From positions 29,538,956-29,602,955 of the forward strand of contig CM049318.1 in the NCBI GenBank assembly GCA_026874595.1: DNA of 64,000 nucleotides, in the 5' to 3' direction. Source of the stretch: Sipunculus nudus. Lineage: Eukaryota; Annelida; Sipuncula; Golfingiida; Sipunculidae. This document shows, in pieces, positions 50,181 through 58,557 of this stretch (positions within the stretch are counted from its first letter, which is position 1; each line of letters begins with the position of its first letter). Both the position numbers and the translations under genes were made by a program. Below the pieces are notes generated by a model that was given only the letters and a program-made list of their open reading frames with translations, searched no databases and had not been told where the DNA came from.

Positions 50181-51147
50181 TAATCAGACTAATGCAAAGC
50201 AACCACAAAAATATTATGTATTTAAATATTTTGTGTTTGTTTAGAGATTATTAACCGTTTTAACTTTACAAATGAAAAGGCAATGCAGTTAAGTGTATTT
50301 TAAAAAGACATGTAAACCATAATCCATTTACGGGAGGGACAGAAGCAGCAAGCTGTTTAATTAATTTATATCATCCTATTATTTGATTTTACAATTTAAG
50401 CCTGGATTTCAGGGTTATGAAACAAATGTTGGTGACAAAGGCACCCAGCTGAGTGGGGGGCAAAAGCAGCGTGTGGCTATAGCCAGAGCACTCATTAGAA
50501 ACCCAAAGATCTTGTTGTTGGATGAAGCTACTTCTGCTCTAGATACTGAAAGTGAAAAGGTAATAAAAGAAATTGTATTAAAACTCCTTAATTTGGGCTT
50601 CTGATCCTTGTCATAAAGAAAATAAAGGGCTGCAGCAGTTGTAATATCTTTCTGGTACATGTTCACATCGTTATCCTTGCTACTCCAACAATTTACAACT
50701 TCAAATAATGAAAGTACGCTAGATTGTGCAGTTGGTCGAAAATACGTAGAAAAGGCAAGAATAATGACGTTCATTGATCATTGTGTATTAAAACACACTT
50801 CCTCCGTTTATTCACACAAGAGATGTCTTGTTATTATAAGTTTACAGTCTTGACTCCAATAGTTCCGTCATAAGCGTTTACTTTAAAACGCTTCTGTTTT
50901 ACAGGTGGTTCAGGAAGCATTGGATAAGGCCCAAAAAGGCAGGACCAGTATCGTGATAGCACACAGACTTTCTACAATACAGAACGCTGACAAAATAGCT
51001 GTCATACACCACGGAAAGGTGCTAGAGTGTGGTACACATGATGAACTAATGGCTAACAAGGCTTTATACTATACATTAAACCAGGCCCAACGAAGGACCA
51101 AAAGGAACAGTAACCAAGCGCAACGTATAACTAAAAAGGAGCAGTAA
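29908..51147 (+). CDS. ABCB1: Gene B: complete ABCB1/MDR-like (P-glycoprotein) transporter, 27 coding exons, 1326 aa
   Basis: Full-size ABC exporter that uses ATP to expel hydrophobic compounds across the plasma membrane. Coding exons: 29908-30089, 31273-31330, 31959-32095, 32648-32893, 33876-34047, 34555-34679, 35414-35585, 36210-36323, 37152-37262, 39265-39390, 39834-40037, 40724-40894, 41242-41403, 41715-41760, 42254-42384, 42580-42738, 43943-44047, 44421-44498, 45021-45104, 46077-46280, 47211-47311, 47733-47873, 48665-48821, 49375-49572, 49805-50011, 50413-50559, 50905-51147. They sum to 3981 nt in one frame. Layout: cytosolic N-tail 1-80, TMD1 81-400, NBD1 about 420-660, linker 661-730, TMD2 731-1055, NBD2 1063-1326. 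NBD1: A-loop Y432, Walker A 458-466 (K464), Q506, LSGGQ 562-566, E587, H618. NBD2: Y1078, Walker A 1104-1112 (K1110), Q1152, LSGGQ 1210-1214, E1235, H1266. All catalytic residues are intact. Human ABCB1 is 1280 residues; the extra length is in the N-tail and C-tail. The start ATG has a good Kozak context (accATGG). Confidence 0.95.
30097..30272. mobile_element. pogo/Tigger-like MITE in gene B intron 1, next to the donor
   Basis: 176 bp, flanked by TA (30095-30096 and 30273-30274). The right end inverted reads cagtgaaacctgtgaaataa and the left tagtagaaactgtatgaaag, so the TIRs are diverged. The motif tctaataagaccacctg occurs twice inside. It starts seven bases after the donor GT of exon 1, so the left TA is part of gtaagta. 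Confidence 0.65.
30365..30407. repeat. (TTA)n microsatellite
   Basis: Imperfect then perfect TTA repeats in gene B intron 1. A C run (about 30490-30500) follows. Confidence 0.9.
30704..30870. repeat. (AT)n and (AAT)n microsatellites, gene B intron 1
   Basis: (TA)n at 30704-30753 and (ATA)n passing into (TTA)n at about 30822-30870. Confidence 0.9.
31273..31330 (+). CDS. ABCB1: Gene B exon 2: pre-TM1 segment
   Basis: 58 nt, phase 2 to 0; completes the codon from exon 1 and reads [19 protein letters not shown]. The IGFFQL|FRYAD junction matches the VSVFSMFRYSNWLDKL-type start of TMD1 in the family. Confidence 0.8.
31529..31866. mobile_element. MITE copy 2 (GGCC-ended, TAA-flanked), gene B intron 2
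   Basis: 338 bp, same family as 4396-4730, with the motifs aaggtatggttgtcaggcac, cgcccgcccgcattgatttc and gtgcctgagaaccatacc. Flanking TAA at 31526-31528 and 31867-31869. The host intron is not the counterpart of the gene A intron with copy 1, so these are independent insertions. Confidence 0.75.
31959..32095 (+). CDS. ABCB1: Gene B exon 3: TM1
   Basis: Residues 81-126. FRYADGVD then a long hydrophobic helix ([20 protein letters not shown]) and [11 protein letters not shown]. Ends in phase 2. Confidence 0.92.
32168..32198. repeat. (CA)n microsatellite
   Basis: Perfect CA dinucleotide run in gene B intron 3. Confidence 0.95.
32648..32893 (+). CDS. ABCB1: Gene B exon 4: outer loop 1, TM2 and first coupling helix
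   Basis: Residues 126-208. Outer loop with an NVT glycosylation sequon, TM2 ([20 protein letters not shown]), then [20 protein letters not shown] and [15 protein letters not shown], the hallmark of the first intracellular loop. Confidence 0.94.
33031..33419. mobile_element. pogo/Tigger-like MITE, gene B intron 4
   Basis: 389 bp. Left end cagtagagcgtcgtttatta, right end inverted cagtagagcgccattaatcc. Preceded by TA (the 3' TA reads TC). TTCCGATTAACG and its inverse TAATCGGTCAAC form inner pairings. Confidence 0.78.
33876..34047 (+). CDS. ABCB1: Gene B exon 5: TM3-TM4
   Basis: Residues 208-265. [20 protein letters not shown], the [17 protein letters not shown] helix and a MAR end. The acceptor is ccctggcag. 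Confidence 0.93.
34555..34679 (+). CDS. ABCB1: Gene B exon 6: [11 protein letters not shown] coupling region
   Basis: Residues 266-307. [20 protein letters not shown] and [14 protein letters not shown], nearly invariant in ABCB1 proteins. Confidence 0.95.
34714..34892. mobile_element. pogo/Tigger-like MITE, gene B intron 6
   Basis: 179 bp flanked by TA on both sides. Right end inverted: ctgtagaacctccgaattac. Left end: tagagtggagcctcacaata. Same TIR family as 27386 and 33031, more decayed. Confidence 0.6.
35414..35585 (+). CDS. ABCB1: Gene B exon 7: TM5
   Basis: Residues 307-364. [19 protein letters not shown], the TM5 helix, then [20 protein letters not shown], all standard for TMD1. Confidence 0.94.
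36210..36323 (+). CDS. ABCB1: Gene B exon 8: TM6
   Basis: Residues 365-402. [20 protein letters not shown] then [18 protein letters not shown]; this helix contributes to the drug pocket in P-glycoprotein. Confidence 0.94.
37152..37262 (+). CDS. ABCB1: Gene B exon 9: start of NBD1
   Basis: Residues 403-439. [37 protein letters not shown] with the A-loop Tyr432. Confidence 0.94.
37375..38955 (+). mobile_element. Composite repeat copy inside gene B intron 9
   Basis: The head is tagctataacgatcactctt, tgtccttcgtctt. Next come a G run (37448-37465) followed by CATTGCACCCGAGAATAATT, several diverged internal units with aggtcaccatgacct or gtcacggtgacctatattct, and a degenerate tail (attcagcggagcatcag, ttgtttg). 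Its body is the inverse of the 22.2-23.7 kb array. Fills most of the 2-kb intron. Confidence 0.6.
39265..39390 (+). CDS. ABCB1: Gene B exon 10: NBD1 Walker A
   Basis: Residues 440-481. [18 protein letters not shown]; Walker [10 protein letters not shown] with Lys464. This is the exon whose counterpart is missing from gene C. Confidence 0.96.
39834..40037 (+). CDS. ABCB1: Gene B exon 11: NBD1 Q-loop
   Basis: Residues 482-549. [40 protein letters not shown]. Equal in length (204 nt) to gene C 58354-58557. Confidence 0.96.
40724..40894 (+). CDS. ABCB1: Gene B exon 12: NBD1 signature and Walker B
   Basis: Residues 550-606. [20 protein letters not shown] and [16 protein letters not shown] with catalytic Glu587. 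Confidence 0.96.
41242..41403 (+). CDS. ABCB1: Gene B exon 13: NBD1 H-loop
   Basis: Residues 607-660. [20 protein letters not shown] with His618, ending YYHLVTSQ. The open frame continues a few codons into the intron, but the family pattern puts the donor at 41404. Confidence 0.95.
41715..41760 (+). CDS. ABCB1: Gene B exon 14: linker, first part
   Basis: 46 nt, phase 0 to 1, [15 protein letters not shown]. Charged. The gene C counterpart is one codon shorter (61290-61332). Found by phase and position rather than conservation. Confidence 0.75.
42254..42384 (+). CDS. ABCB1: Gene B exon 15: linker, second part
   Basis: 131 nt, phase 1 to 0. [20 protein letters not shown] and a basic/acidic run. 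In P-glycoprotein this linker is disordered and phosphorylated; several Ser/Thr are near Lys/Arg here. Poorly conserved between B and C, as expected. Confidence 0.75.
42580..42738 (+). CDS. ABCB1: Gene B exon 16: elbow helix and TM7
   Basis: Residues 720-772. [19 protein letters not shown] then the first helix of TMD2, ending FSQVIG at a phase-0 donor. 159 nt; the gene C equivalent has 158. Confidence 0.93.
42952..43788. mobile_element. Foldback (FB-like) element with minisatellite arms, gene B intron 16
   Basis: 837 bp, bounded by an exact 10-bp direct repeat gtcttgaaat (42942-42951 and 43789-43798). Both ends carry runs of a ~14-15 bp unit (ccccggacaattac and variants): plus orientation at about 42966-43133, inverted at about 43656-43786. 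Inner parts of the arms also pair (ccatggtataaattacacat against the inverse of 43625-43658). The ~470-bp centre shows no ORF. Long TIRs built from short tandem repeats and a 9-10 bp target duplication are the traits of foldback elements, a MULE-related group. Confidence 0.85.
43943..44047 (+). CDS. ABCB1: Gene B exon 17: outer loop 4 and TM8
   Basis: Residues 773-807. [20 protein letters not shown] then a hydrophobic helix. NVT sequon conserved in position with gene A. Confidence 0.93.
44421..44498 (+). CDS. ABCB1: Gene B exon 18: cytoplasmic helix after TM8
   Basis: Residues 808-833, [20 protein letters not shown] and RVMLKQ; 78 nt as in gene A. Confidence 0.94.
45021..45104 (+). CDS. ABCB1: Gene B exon 19: [10 protein letters not shown] coupling segment
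   Basis: Residues 834-861, with [16 protein letters not shown]. Donor gtaagt. Confidence 0.94.
45576..45846. repeat. Inverted repeat (MITE-like) in gene B intron 19
   Basis: Arms 45576-45660 and 45763-45846 (about 85 bp each) are imperfect reverse complements. The best block is gatatcatacttgtcccctc against the inverse of gagggacaagcatgatatc. The centre is about 100 nt. No clear target duplication was seen. Confidence 0.75.
46077..46280 (+). CDS. ABCB1: Gene B exon 20: TM9-TM10
   Basis: Residues 862-929. [36 protein letters not shown]. The open frame continues upstream (from 45915) through intron; the tcacag acceptor and 204-nt length shared with gene A set the start. Confidence 0.94.
47211..47311 (+). 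CDS. ABCB1: Gene B exon 21: [11 protein letters not shown] region
   Basis: Residues 930-963, [20 protein letters not shown]. Phase 0 to 2. Confidence 0.94.
47733..47873 (+). CDS. ABCB1: Gene B exon 22: TM11
   Basis: Residues 963-1010. [20 protein letters not shown] and [17 protein letters not shown]. Confidence 0.94.
48665..48821 (+). CDS. ABCB1: Gene B exon 23: TM12 and connector
   Basis: Residues 1010-1062. [34 protein letters not shown]. Confidence 0.94.
49375..49572 (+). CDS. ABCB1: Gene B exon 24: NBD2 A-loop and Walker A
   Basis: Residues 1063-1128. Tyr1078 in [13 protein letters not shown]; Walker [10 protein letters not shown] with Lys1110. Confidence 0.96.
49805..50011 (+). CDS. 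ABCB1: Gene B exon 25: NBD2 Q-loop
   Basis: Residues 1129-1197; Gln1152 in [20 protein letters not shown]. Most codons match gene A 9361-9567. Confidence 0.96.
50137..50175. repeat. (AT)n microsatellite
   Basis: Perfect AT run in gene B intron 25. Confidence 0.95.
50413..50559 (+). CDS. ABCB1: Gene B exon 26: NBD2 signature and Walker B
   Basis: Residues 1198-1246. [20 protein letters not shown] and [17 protein letters not shown], Glu1235. Confidence 0.96.
50905..51147 (+). CDS. ABCB1: Gene B exon 27: NBD2 H-loop and extended C-tail
   Basis: Residues 1247-1326. His1266 in [20 protein letters not shown]. The tail reads [11 protein letters not shown] then [11 protein letters not shown]: an 11-codon near-repeat absent from gene A, which accounts exactly for the 33-nt length difference. 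Confidence 0.95.
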   Translation: MVQEALDKAQKGRTSIVIAHRLSTIQNADKIAVIHHGKVLECGTHDELMANKALYYTLNQAQRRTKRNSNQAQRITKKEQ

Positions 51148-51298
51148 CCGACTGAACTGAGAGCTTAGATTAGTAGAAACTCACTGAACCGTGACCACAT
51201 AGGGGTAGTTACTCAGTGAATCGTACCACTAAGGTATGACACTGTGCCATACGTCACTTTAAAGGTTATTTACCCTACAGTGACGTTGCTGATATGAG

Positions 51299-51304
51299 AA
51301 TAAA
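51299..51304 (+). terminator. Likely polyadenylation signal of gene B
   Basis: AATAAA (overlapping aataaataaa) 152 nt after the stop codon, the first canonical hexamer in the 3' flank. Confidence 0.55.
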
Positions 51305-52149
51305 TAAATTTTGATAAACACATCATTTTAGTGATTTTTTTCGTAGTTTCTAAAATGCGTGGAGGGTACAATGCACCGAGAACAGCCGGAATGCCTGCGT
51401 CGCTGGTTATTCACAACAGAGGATTAAGGTATATTATGTATTTGAATAAACCCTGCTGTCAGTAGTGGATTTAAACATGTTTCCCCTGACATTTTACCCT
51501 GTCGCTGACCCACTTGCAGGGTCACTGAATGTAAGCAACATGTGACTATCAATCTCATTCCTTATGTCAGCATGCAGTCATGGTTAATCCCCGAATTCAT
51601 CCAGTTTATCATTTTGCATGTTATTGAAATGACCACAACAAGTGTCCCTGCACAATCATCTGGCTTTTTAACTTCAGCACTTTTGGTCACAATAAGGTCA
51701 CAATTCGCAAATGTAAACATCACTGACCAGATGTATACATTTCTTGCCACCAGCACAGCGCCACGAAATTACTGTAAAATAATTGTACATATCATATTAA
51801 AACAGTATCCCACTGAAAATGTATAATTCATTAACTGTTAGATTAAAGATAATGTGTCAACATTCTTCATCTTTTTATACATCCCTTTGATCCCAATAAA
51901 AACACGGTTACCGGGTTTATCAACCAGTAAATTATAAAACTGAATAACTTATTCAACAACACCAACAGCGTATTAAAATGTTCAAAGGTTTATCTTTGGT
52001 TAATAGACGCTATATATCGGCCTCTTTAGGTTTACGGAATTCTTAGCATTATCAATAGAAGTAGTTCCAAGTAATTTGAGCGCATATCTTTCGTAATTCA
52101 TGATAGACCCTACTTGGGTTATCTTCTTGTACTTTTTTTTTCTGAAATC
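51305..52149. other. Gene B 3' flank
   Basis: No gene recognised. A segment near 51976-52030 (aaaatgttcaaaggtttatc, then CGGCCTCTTTA) resembles 1152-1215, just upstream of gene A's first visible exon; it may be a shared dispersed repeat or a paralogous leftover. Confidence 0.4.
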
Positions 52150-53455
52150 GTATTCACATACAGCTTGGCCTACACCTAAGTCCTATGAATAGCACTGAAA
52201 CATGCCTGCTTAAAGTATATAATGATCTCCTATGGGCTATGGAGTCTCAACAAGTATCCATTCTCATACTATTGGATTTATCTGCTGCCTTTGATGTAGT
52301 AGATCATCAGCTCCTGTTACAACGGTTGTCCACCAGGCTTGGAATAACTGGAGATGCCTTGCAATAGATCAGGTCATACCTGTGCAATCGAAGTCAGTGT
52401 ATTAGTGTTGTAGGTCATAAGTCTTCTCCAACTGAGATTACCTACGGTGTTCCACAAGGTTCTGTGCTGGGGCCTCTTTTTTTTTACAATTTACACATTA
52501 CCACTTGGTGAATTAGTACGACAGCATGGAATGAATTATAATTTTTAATGCTGATGAGAGTCAAATTTATGTATCATTTAAACCAGAATCAAAGCTTCCT
52601 TTTTCTACCATTGAAACATGCTTGCATGACATAGGTGTTTGGATCTGTCAGAATCTGCTAAAACTCAATGCTCTGTAGTTGTGCCAACAAACAGTGCTAG
52701 AAACCTGGGGGTAGTGTTTGACCAAGGGCTTTGCCTTGACAAGCATGTAAATAATATTTGTAGTTTGGCTATTTACCAGCAGCGTAATAAAGCTAGGATA
52801 AAGAGTTTCCTAACTCAAGATTAACTAATAACATTAATTCATGCGTTCATCAGTTCAAGGATTGACTGTTCAAACTCTTTGCTATGTGGTCTTCCTAGCA
52901 AGTTGCTTGACCGGCTACAGAGAGTGCAGAATGCAGCTGCTAGGCTTGTAACTGGTGCCAAGAAGCGTGACCACATTACACCAATACTTAAAGAACTCCA
53001 TTGGCTCCCGGTGCGACAGCGCATTGATTTTAAAATTTTATTATTAGTATATTAAGCCATAAATGGACAATCGCCTATTTACATTAGGAACCTCTTAACT
53101 TTTTATGTTCCAGTCAGTCAGCTTAGGTCATCTGACCAAGGGCTTTTAGTGATCCCTAAAGCACGAAGTGAAATGTGTCGTTCGAGAGCTTTCTCAGCTG
53201 TGGCACCAAAGTTGTGGAATGAACTTCCGCACTCAATTAGAGCTTCACCATCTTTAGCTTCTTTTAAGAGAAATCTTAAAACTTACCTTTTTATATTAGC
53301 TTTTGGAAGTTCTTAGAAATTAGGGTTTTCTTTGAGGAATCTTTGCTTTAGTAGGAATCTACATTTTATGTTTTAGTAAAACTTTGCTTTGTGTCTTGTC
53401 AAGCGCTTTTGATAACTATTTTGTTGAATTAGCTCTATATAAATTAAATATATTA
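52150..53455 (+). mobile_element. Degenerate LINE (non-LTR retrotransposon) reverse-transcriptase remnant
   Basis: One frame reads MNSTETCLLKVYNDLLWAM, then VSILILLDLSAAFDVVDH (RT motif with the first Asp), a stop at about 52365, and GVPQGSVLGPL near 52448. Then comes a deletion where the YADD box should be, and a clear C-terminal region (ARLVTGAKKRDHITPILKEL HWLPVRQRI-type; KLWNELPHSIR). It ends with an AT-rich tail after gctctatataaattaaa. It is 5'-truncated, with stops and frameshifts, and cannot be active. The tail and RT style fit the L2/CR1/Rex-like LINE groups; the exact clade is unsure. Confidence 0.85.
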
Positions 53456-56400
53456 TATATTATTATATTATATGAAAATCCAGTCGCACTGTTTACATCG
53501 GAATGTCCCAAAGTGAAGCATCATACTTTTTATTCCGTTATTCCTATTTATTAACGTTCATTGACATATGGTAAACATATATCTGGCACAATACTGTTTA
53601 ATATTTTAATTTTTTCTTATGACATCTATCTGGAACACCTCGACTTTCTCGGTACTCCGTTGACCAATAAGAAAAGATACTTATTACTTATTAGCACGTT
53701 TACCCCCCCCCCCCCCCCCCCCGGTGTTTCTCTTTACTTCCATTCTTTTGGGACAAGTTAAAAAAAATCAGTAACAAATATCACATTTTATTATAAATTT
53801 ACTGGAATTTTCTTTAAAACAACGCTATTAAGGATAACAAAATTATCATGCATACATAATATAATATGATTTTATGAGAGAGTTAAGATATACAAAGACA
53901 GTCGTAAAAAATACAAAAAATAGGAATATCTGTTTACTGTGGTTCTCTCGGTCAGTTCTACCTGTTCAGCTTCATCGTTCTTAACAGGGAAAATACATGT
54001 TCCTGCAGTATAGTAACATCTTAATCAACGAAAGTTATTATAAGATATTTCCTCCAGTCTGCTTATTGTAACCAAGAAACAATATTTGTCAATTGACGAT
54101 AATATTTAAAATACAGGTTAATGACGTCCTGGGTTAATAATTAAGGACTAATTTGATTTGAAATTGTGCCTTATGTCAAATTATATCTGGTTTAACAATT
54201 GATTTCAGTTATTGTTGCCATAAACACTTCTGTTTAATCATTAATCATCATTATCTCTTGCTGGTTTGACCATATTACATGTTTTCTCTCTATTTTTCCG
54301 CAGATTCATAGTGACGTTTCGAAACAGACATGATGGATATTCCGACAACCATGCTACCAAATTCATAGCTTGTCATAATGATTCAAAAGGAGTATTCATA
54401 TTTTTTTAGTAGACATATGTAACGATCCCTTCAAATTCAAAGCTATTTTTTACGTATATGCGGCTCTATGTGATTTTATTTTCTGTGCAAACAAATCTGT
54501 TGGGAATATCTGTATCTCCAAATTTTGCCAACAATGAAGCATGATAAGGGTTTTATAATGATACCAAGGGAATTCAATGGGAAGAAAACTTGAAGAGTCC
54601 GGGACGACAAGGCCTAGACTTTGGCTCGTGACATTGGAATTAGTAGCGTCTGAAATGGGTGATTCGTGAGAACTTTTGAAGGGTTATGATTTTTTTTTTC
54701 ATTTAACTTTTTTCATTATATTTTTATTATGTTATTAGATAATGTGTTATTATATGATTATTGTCTGGAGTGAAATGTTATGGTCAGTCATTAGCACAGT
54801 GTTTACGCAGTCGATTGCATTGGTGAATATACTTTTGTCAAATCTAAAAAAGACCATTTGCATGTTTTAACAATAAATGCATTGCAAGCATGAATACCCT
54901 ATTCCATGTCTAAATTTAAGGAAATTATACTAAAATTAGATTTAACCGTACAATTTATATACGAAAACTATATAATTTAATAGCCTACAGAGTTTAATAC
55001 AAGAGAAAATGATAAATCTCAGCTGTGTTGGTGTACAATAATGTAGAATAATGCTTATGACAAAAGTAATTAAAAATTATTTAATGTTACTTCAAAAAAG
55101 ATTGAATACACAAGCTCGGAGGATAAATATTTCGAAAATTGACTTAAAAGTTTCAGCCTGTAAAGTCAACATTTTTACTACTGACAAACGCTGTTGTTAG
55201 TAAGTCGGGCCAGTGTGGGATGTGTAGCCGGTTTGTGACTGGAGATTGGTGGTGCACGTACAGCTATCACCAGGAAAATCGGCAGCAGGTGGCGCTGAAG
55301 GGTGCTGCAAAGAGATTGGCCCAATCTCCACGGATGGCCAATAATCATTGGGGCATAATATGGACAATGGGCATCGTGATTCATGTTTGCATCCTCGACT
55401 AAAAATTGGCCGATTTCTGGTCCAGTTTACATTGCAAGTAGCACGGAATCACATGGTGTTTCGGTTTAATCAGATGACGTTTCCCCCATTTGTTTACAGG
55501 TAACCTATTTCAGTACTTATTACTGACACTCACGTATAATGGTATTATCACATTAACACATTGTATTTCCATGAACATCATTTTTGAAGGGAGTTTGAAT
55601 AATAGGCAGTTTATTCAACTGGAAATTTAACATTTTCATCCAGTTTATCCTGACTGGACGAATCAAACATGACATGTTTTGGGGGCTGCATGTTTTAGTT
55701 TAAACAATCTAAGTCCTCTTTTATTTCTCTTGGGTATACGATGACCGCTATTACAATCAAATAAGATCGCAAATTCGAGCACGTGCGTGATAAAAGTTGT
55801 ATTATCGTTCGTTAATACGTCACCAATACGCCAAGGCTTTCACAAAATATAAGCTGAAGAAATATATGTTTTTTTTTTTCTCCTGTCTAGAATCATACCA
55901 TTTGCTAATAAAATGTTAGGACCGAGTGTAGTATTCAATTAATAAAGCACAATTATTAAAGTGCCATTACTGAAGTGGTATCCCTGTGGTTCACACAATG
56001 TCAAATGCTTTGTCATTGTCGAAAATACTAACATCAATCGAAGACTGCCTTTGATAGAGACACTTTAGTACTAATTTCCTTAAAACTTTCTGCGGTTAGA
56101 ATATAGCGACTTAGAACAAACGTTCCCTTCAGTTTTTATACACAGAGGAAGAATGCAGTTACTTTCTGACCAATTTCGGGATAAGTGCAAGCAAAAGTAT
56201 CATTATAAGGAAGTATAAACATGTAAAATATGTGTAATGAATAAGGTTACGTAAGCGTGCCGTCACACATTATGTGACCGAGTTGCTGTTACTAATTACA
56301 GACACATTATGGGATCACCGAAATTTATAAGCAGGGATTATATTTAATTTGCGTCTTATAGAAGCATGATATGAACAAAGTCTCACAATGAAGTCCAAGC

Positions 56401-57684
56401 TCACAACGGTTTATGACGTTTTGTAAGAGCACTGGCCCATGTATCCAGAGGTCGCTTACGGGTTAATTGTCCGAAATCATCCACCGTGAAGACGTTGACC
56501 TGTCACCGTGAAGACGATGACCTGATTTCCCATCCTACCTCCGCTATGTAAGTTAAAGAGGTAAAGCTTGGAGGTTAAAAGTCATATATCGGGGAGGATG
56601 TCAGTCGTTTCAGGTTGTACACTTTCCGTTCCTGGTCGTTCAGGCATATTCATAATGTATTTTTTTCTTGGCTCCCCGGGGAGTAAACAAATGCGGCTTA
56701 TGAACAACCTGTTTGGCTTTTGCTGAACTATGTATTGCAGCGAATTTTAATAATCGACAACGAATCTCGAGTGATAAGAACAACGTTTGCGAATTGTGTT
56801 TTACCTTGAGTTGTATGGCATAAATGTACTACATATCGGTTTAGATATGTGAGCATAACTATACCATGCCCCGTCATGCCTACGTATGTATGGTAGGTAA
56901 AAATGCTATTTTGAATAAACGTCCCAACTCGGTAGGTTGTTATAACCTTAGATCCTTAACTAAAACGGTATGATTGAAAAAGATTTACATTTCTCTCACA
57001 AATGTATTTTTTTTATTTATCAGTTGCAATGCAAACTTGTTTTCTGGTGGTAGGCACACCCAATATTGGCGCCATTTGTTCCGACTACTATGTCACTTTG
57101 GAGTTGACTCCGGGCACTTCTAACTTTTCTTGTATTTATTTTAAACAGTACATGACATAATAAAGTGGCATGGTAAATACGATAAGATTTGATCGAGGGA
57201 AAATTAAAATGATTATTATGCGTTATATCATTTCTCTTTTGATCCAGCTAAAAGTACATATTACCAAAATTATCACAATCCCGAAGTTTAAGCATCATTT
57301 CCAAGCAATGTACAGCTTGAGTCGAGATTTGCACAGGTACCTGTACCTGTGTTCATACCTGGGCACAAGGATGTTGTTAGTAGGGAGCACCTGACAAAAT
57401 ACGTGTATTTGCTTGGTATAATTGCCTCTAAGTATATGTATAATACTAAAAAAAGGTATATTGACTTGCAAATAGATGCACGTAATTGTTATTTGTTGTC
57501 TTCAGCAACTGTCTGCGTAACCTGTTTTCGAAAACTTATCTGATATTCTTTACTCACATATCCAATATATTTTTTTCAGATTATAATATTCTACGTTGAT
57601 CTAACAATCAATTTTCTATTTATTGCAAACATCTTTGTGAAGCTGATTTCACTTAGTAAATTCAGTTTAATTATTTTGTTCCAG
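53456..57684. other. Intergenic between genes B and C
   Basis: No coding region recognised on either strand. In particular none of the TMD1 or Walker A exons expected for gene C was found. A 20-base C run lies at 53703-53722. A GC-richer piece at 55200-55390 has short open frames without family features. Confidence 0.5.
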
Positions 57685-57739
57685 AGAAATATCAGCATAA
57701 CAGACGTCGATAAATGTGAATGATATTGTATAAATAACC

Positions 57740-57838
57740 ATGGTCAAAAGGAACAGTGTAAATTTGGATCAGCCAGGGGTAGCAGAAAAGAATTCGTCGG
57801 AGTTATTATCTGCTTTAAAAACACTGCCTTTATTTTAG
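57740..57838 (+). pseudogene. Putative first coding exon (remnant) of gene C
   Basis: ATG in context accATGG opens MVKRNSVNLDQPGVAEKNSS and stops after 32 codons. The KRNS.xLD pattern matches the gene B start [11 protein letters not shown], and both lie a short way after an acceptor-like ttccag. No good donor exists before the stop; the only candidate is ggg|gtagca. If real, this is the start exon left after loss of the following ones. Resemblance over about 12 residues could also be chance. Confidence 0.4.
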
Positions 57839-57993
57839 GATGAGGCATATTGCGGTTTCTTATTCAGCAGGTCACGGGCAACTCCTGACCCTGACATTTC
57901 TATAAATAACATTATCCTTTATTTTTGTTTACAATAACTAAAGAGTGATGAGACACATAAACAATGCCTACAAAACAGGCTTCTCGCATTATA

Positions 57994-58045
57994 CAGCAAA
58001 AACCTCGCTGTTCCCATTGGTGTTCGTAATTAAGAGGTGTTACTA
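57994..58045. repeat. Short pogo-like inverted repeat remnant
   Basis: cagcaaaaacctcgctgttc on the left and the inverse ttagtaacacctcttaatta on the right, about 52 bp in all, next to the (AT)n tract. A much-decayed member of the CAGTRRAACCTC family, at best. Confidence 0.35.
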
Positions 58046-58048
58046 AAC

Positions 58049-58051
<3 letters not shown>

Positions 58052-58092
<41 letters not shown>

Positions 58093-58107
58093 TGACATAC
58101 ATGCGAT

Positions 58108-58154
<47 letters not shown>

Positions 58155-58287
58155 TAGATAGATAGATATATGTTAATGGTATAGTTGTGTTAGTCTGTAG
58201 TCGAAGTGTAGGTAAAGTGTTCAAGTAATTTTTTTCAGATTTAGCAGACTAATAAATAAGTAAGTCTGTCTAAAAGGCATTACTCTA

Positions 58288-58345
<58 letters not shown>
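58052..58345. repeat. Cluster of (AT)n and (GATA)n tracts at the gene C break
   Basis: (AT)n at 58052-58090, 58111-58152 (then GATA repeats) and 58291-58345. The last tract ends eight bases before the NBD1 exon of gene C, which leaves no normal polypyrimidine tract before the acceptor (ttgaaag). Confidence 0.95.
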
Positions 58346-58348
<3 letters not shown>

Positions 58349-58353
58349 GAAAG

Positions 58354-58557
58354 GTGAAGCTGGATGGCCGAGACGTCCGTTCACTAAACGTATCCTGGCT
58401 CAGACAAAAACTAGGGGTTGTGAGCCAAGAACCAGTCCTGTTTGGGACGACGATTGCAGAGAACATCCGGTACGGCCAGGAGGGAGTCTCAGATGAAGAA
58501 ATAAGAATGGCTGCCCTGGAGGCCAATGCCCATGGCTTCATTAGCATGCTCCCTGAG
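58354..58557 (+). CDS. ABCB1: Gene C exon: NBD1 Q-loop
   Basis: 68 codons, [40 protein letters not shown]. Well conserved, no stops. Homology to gene B starts exactly at the exon edge. Confidence 0.92.

Noticed and set aside
58052-58345. CRISPR-like or regulatory repeat array
   Set aside because: Plain AT/GATA microsatellites in eukaryotic DNA; no spacer structure.
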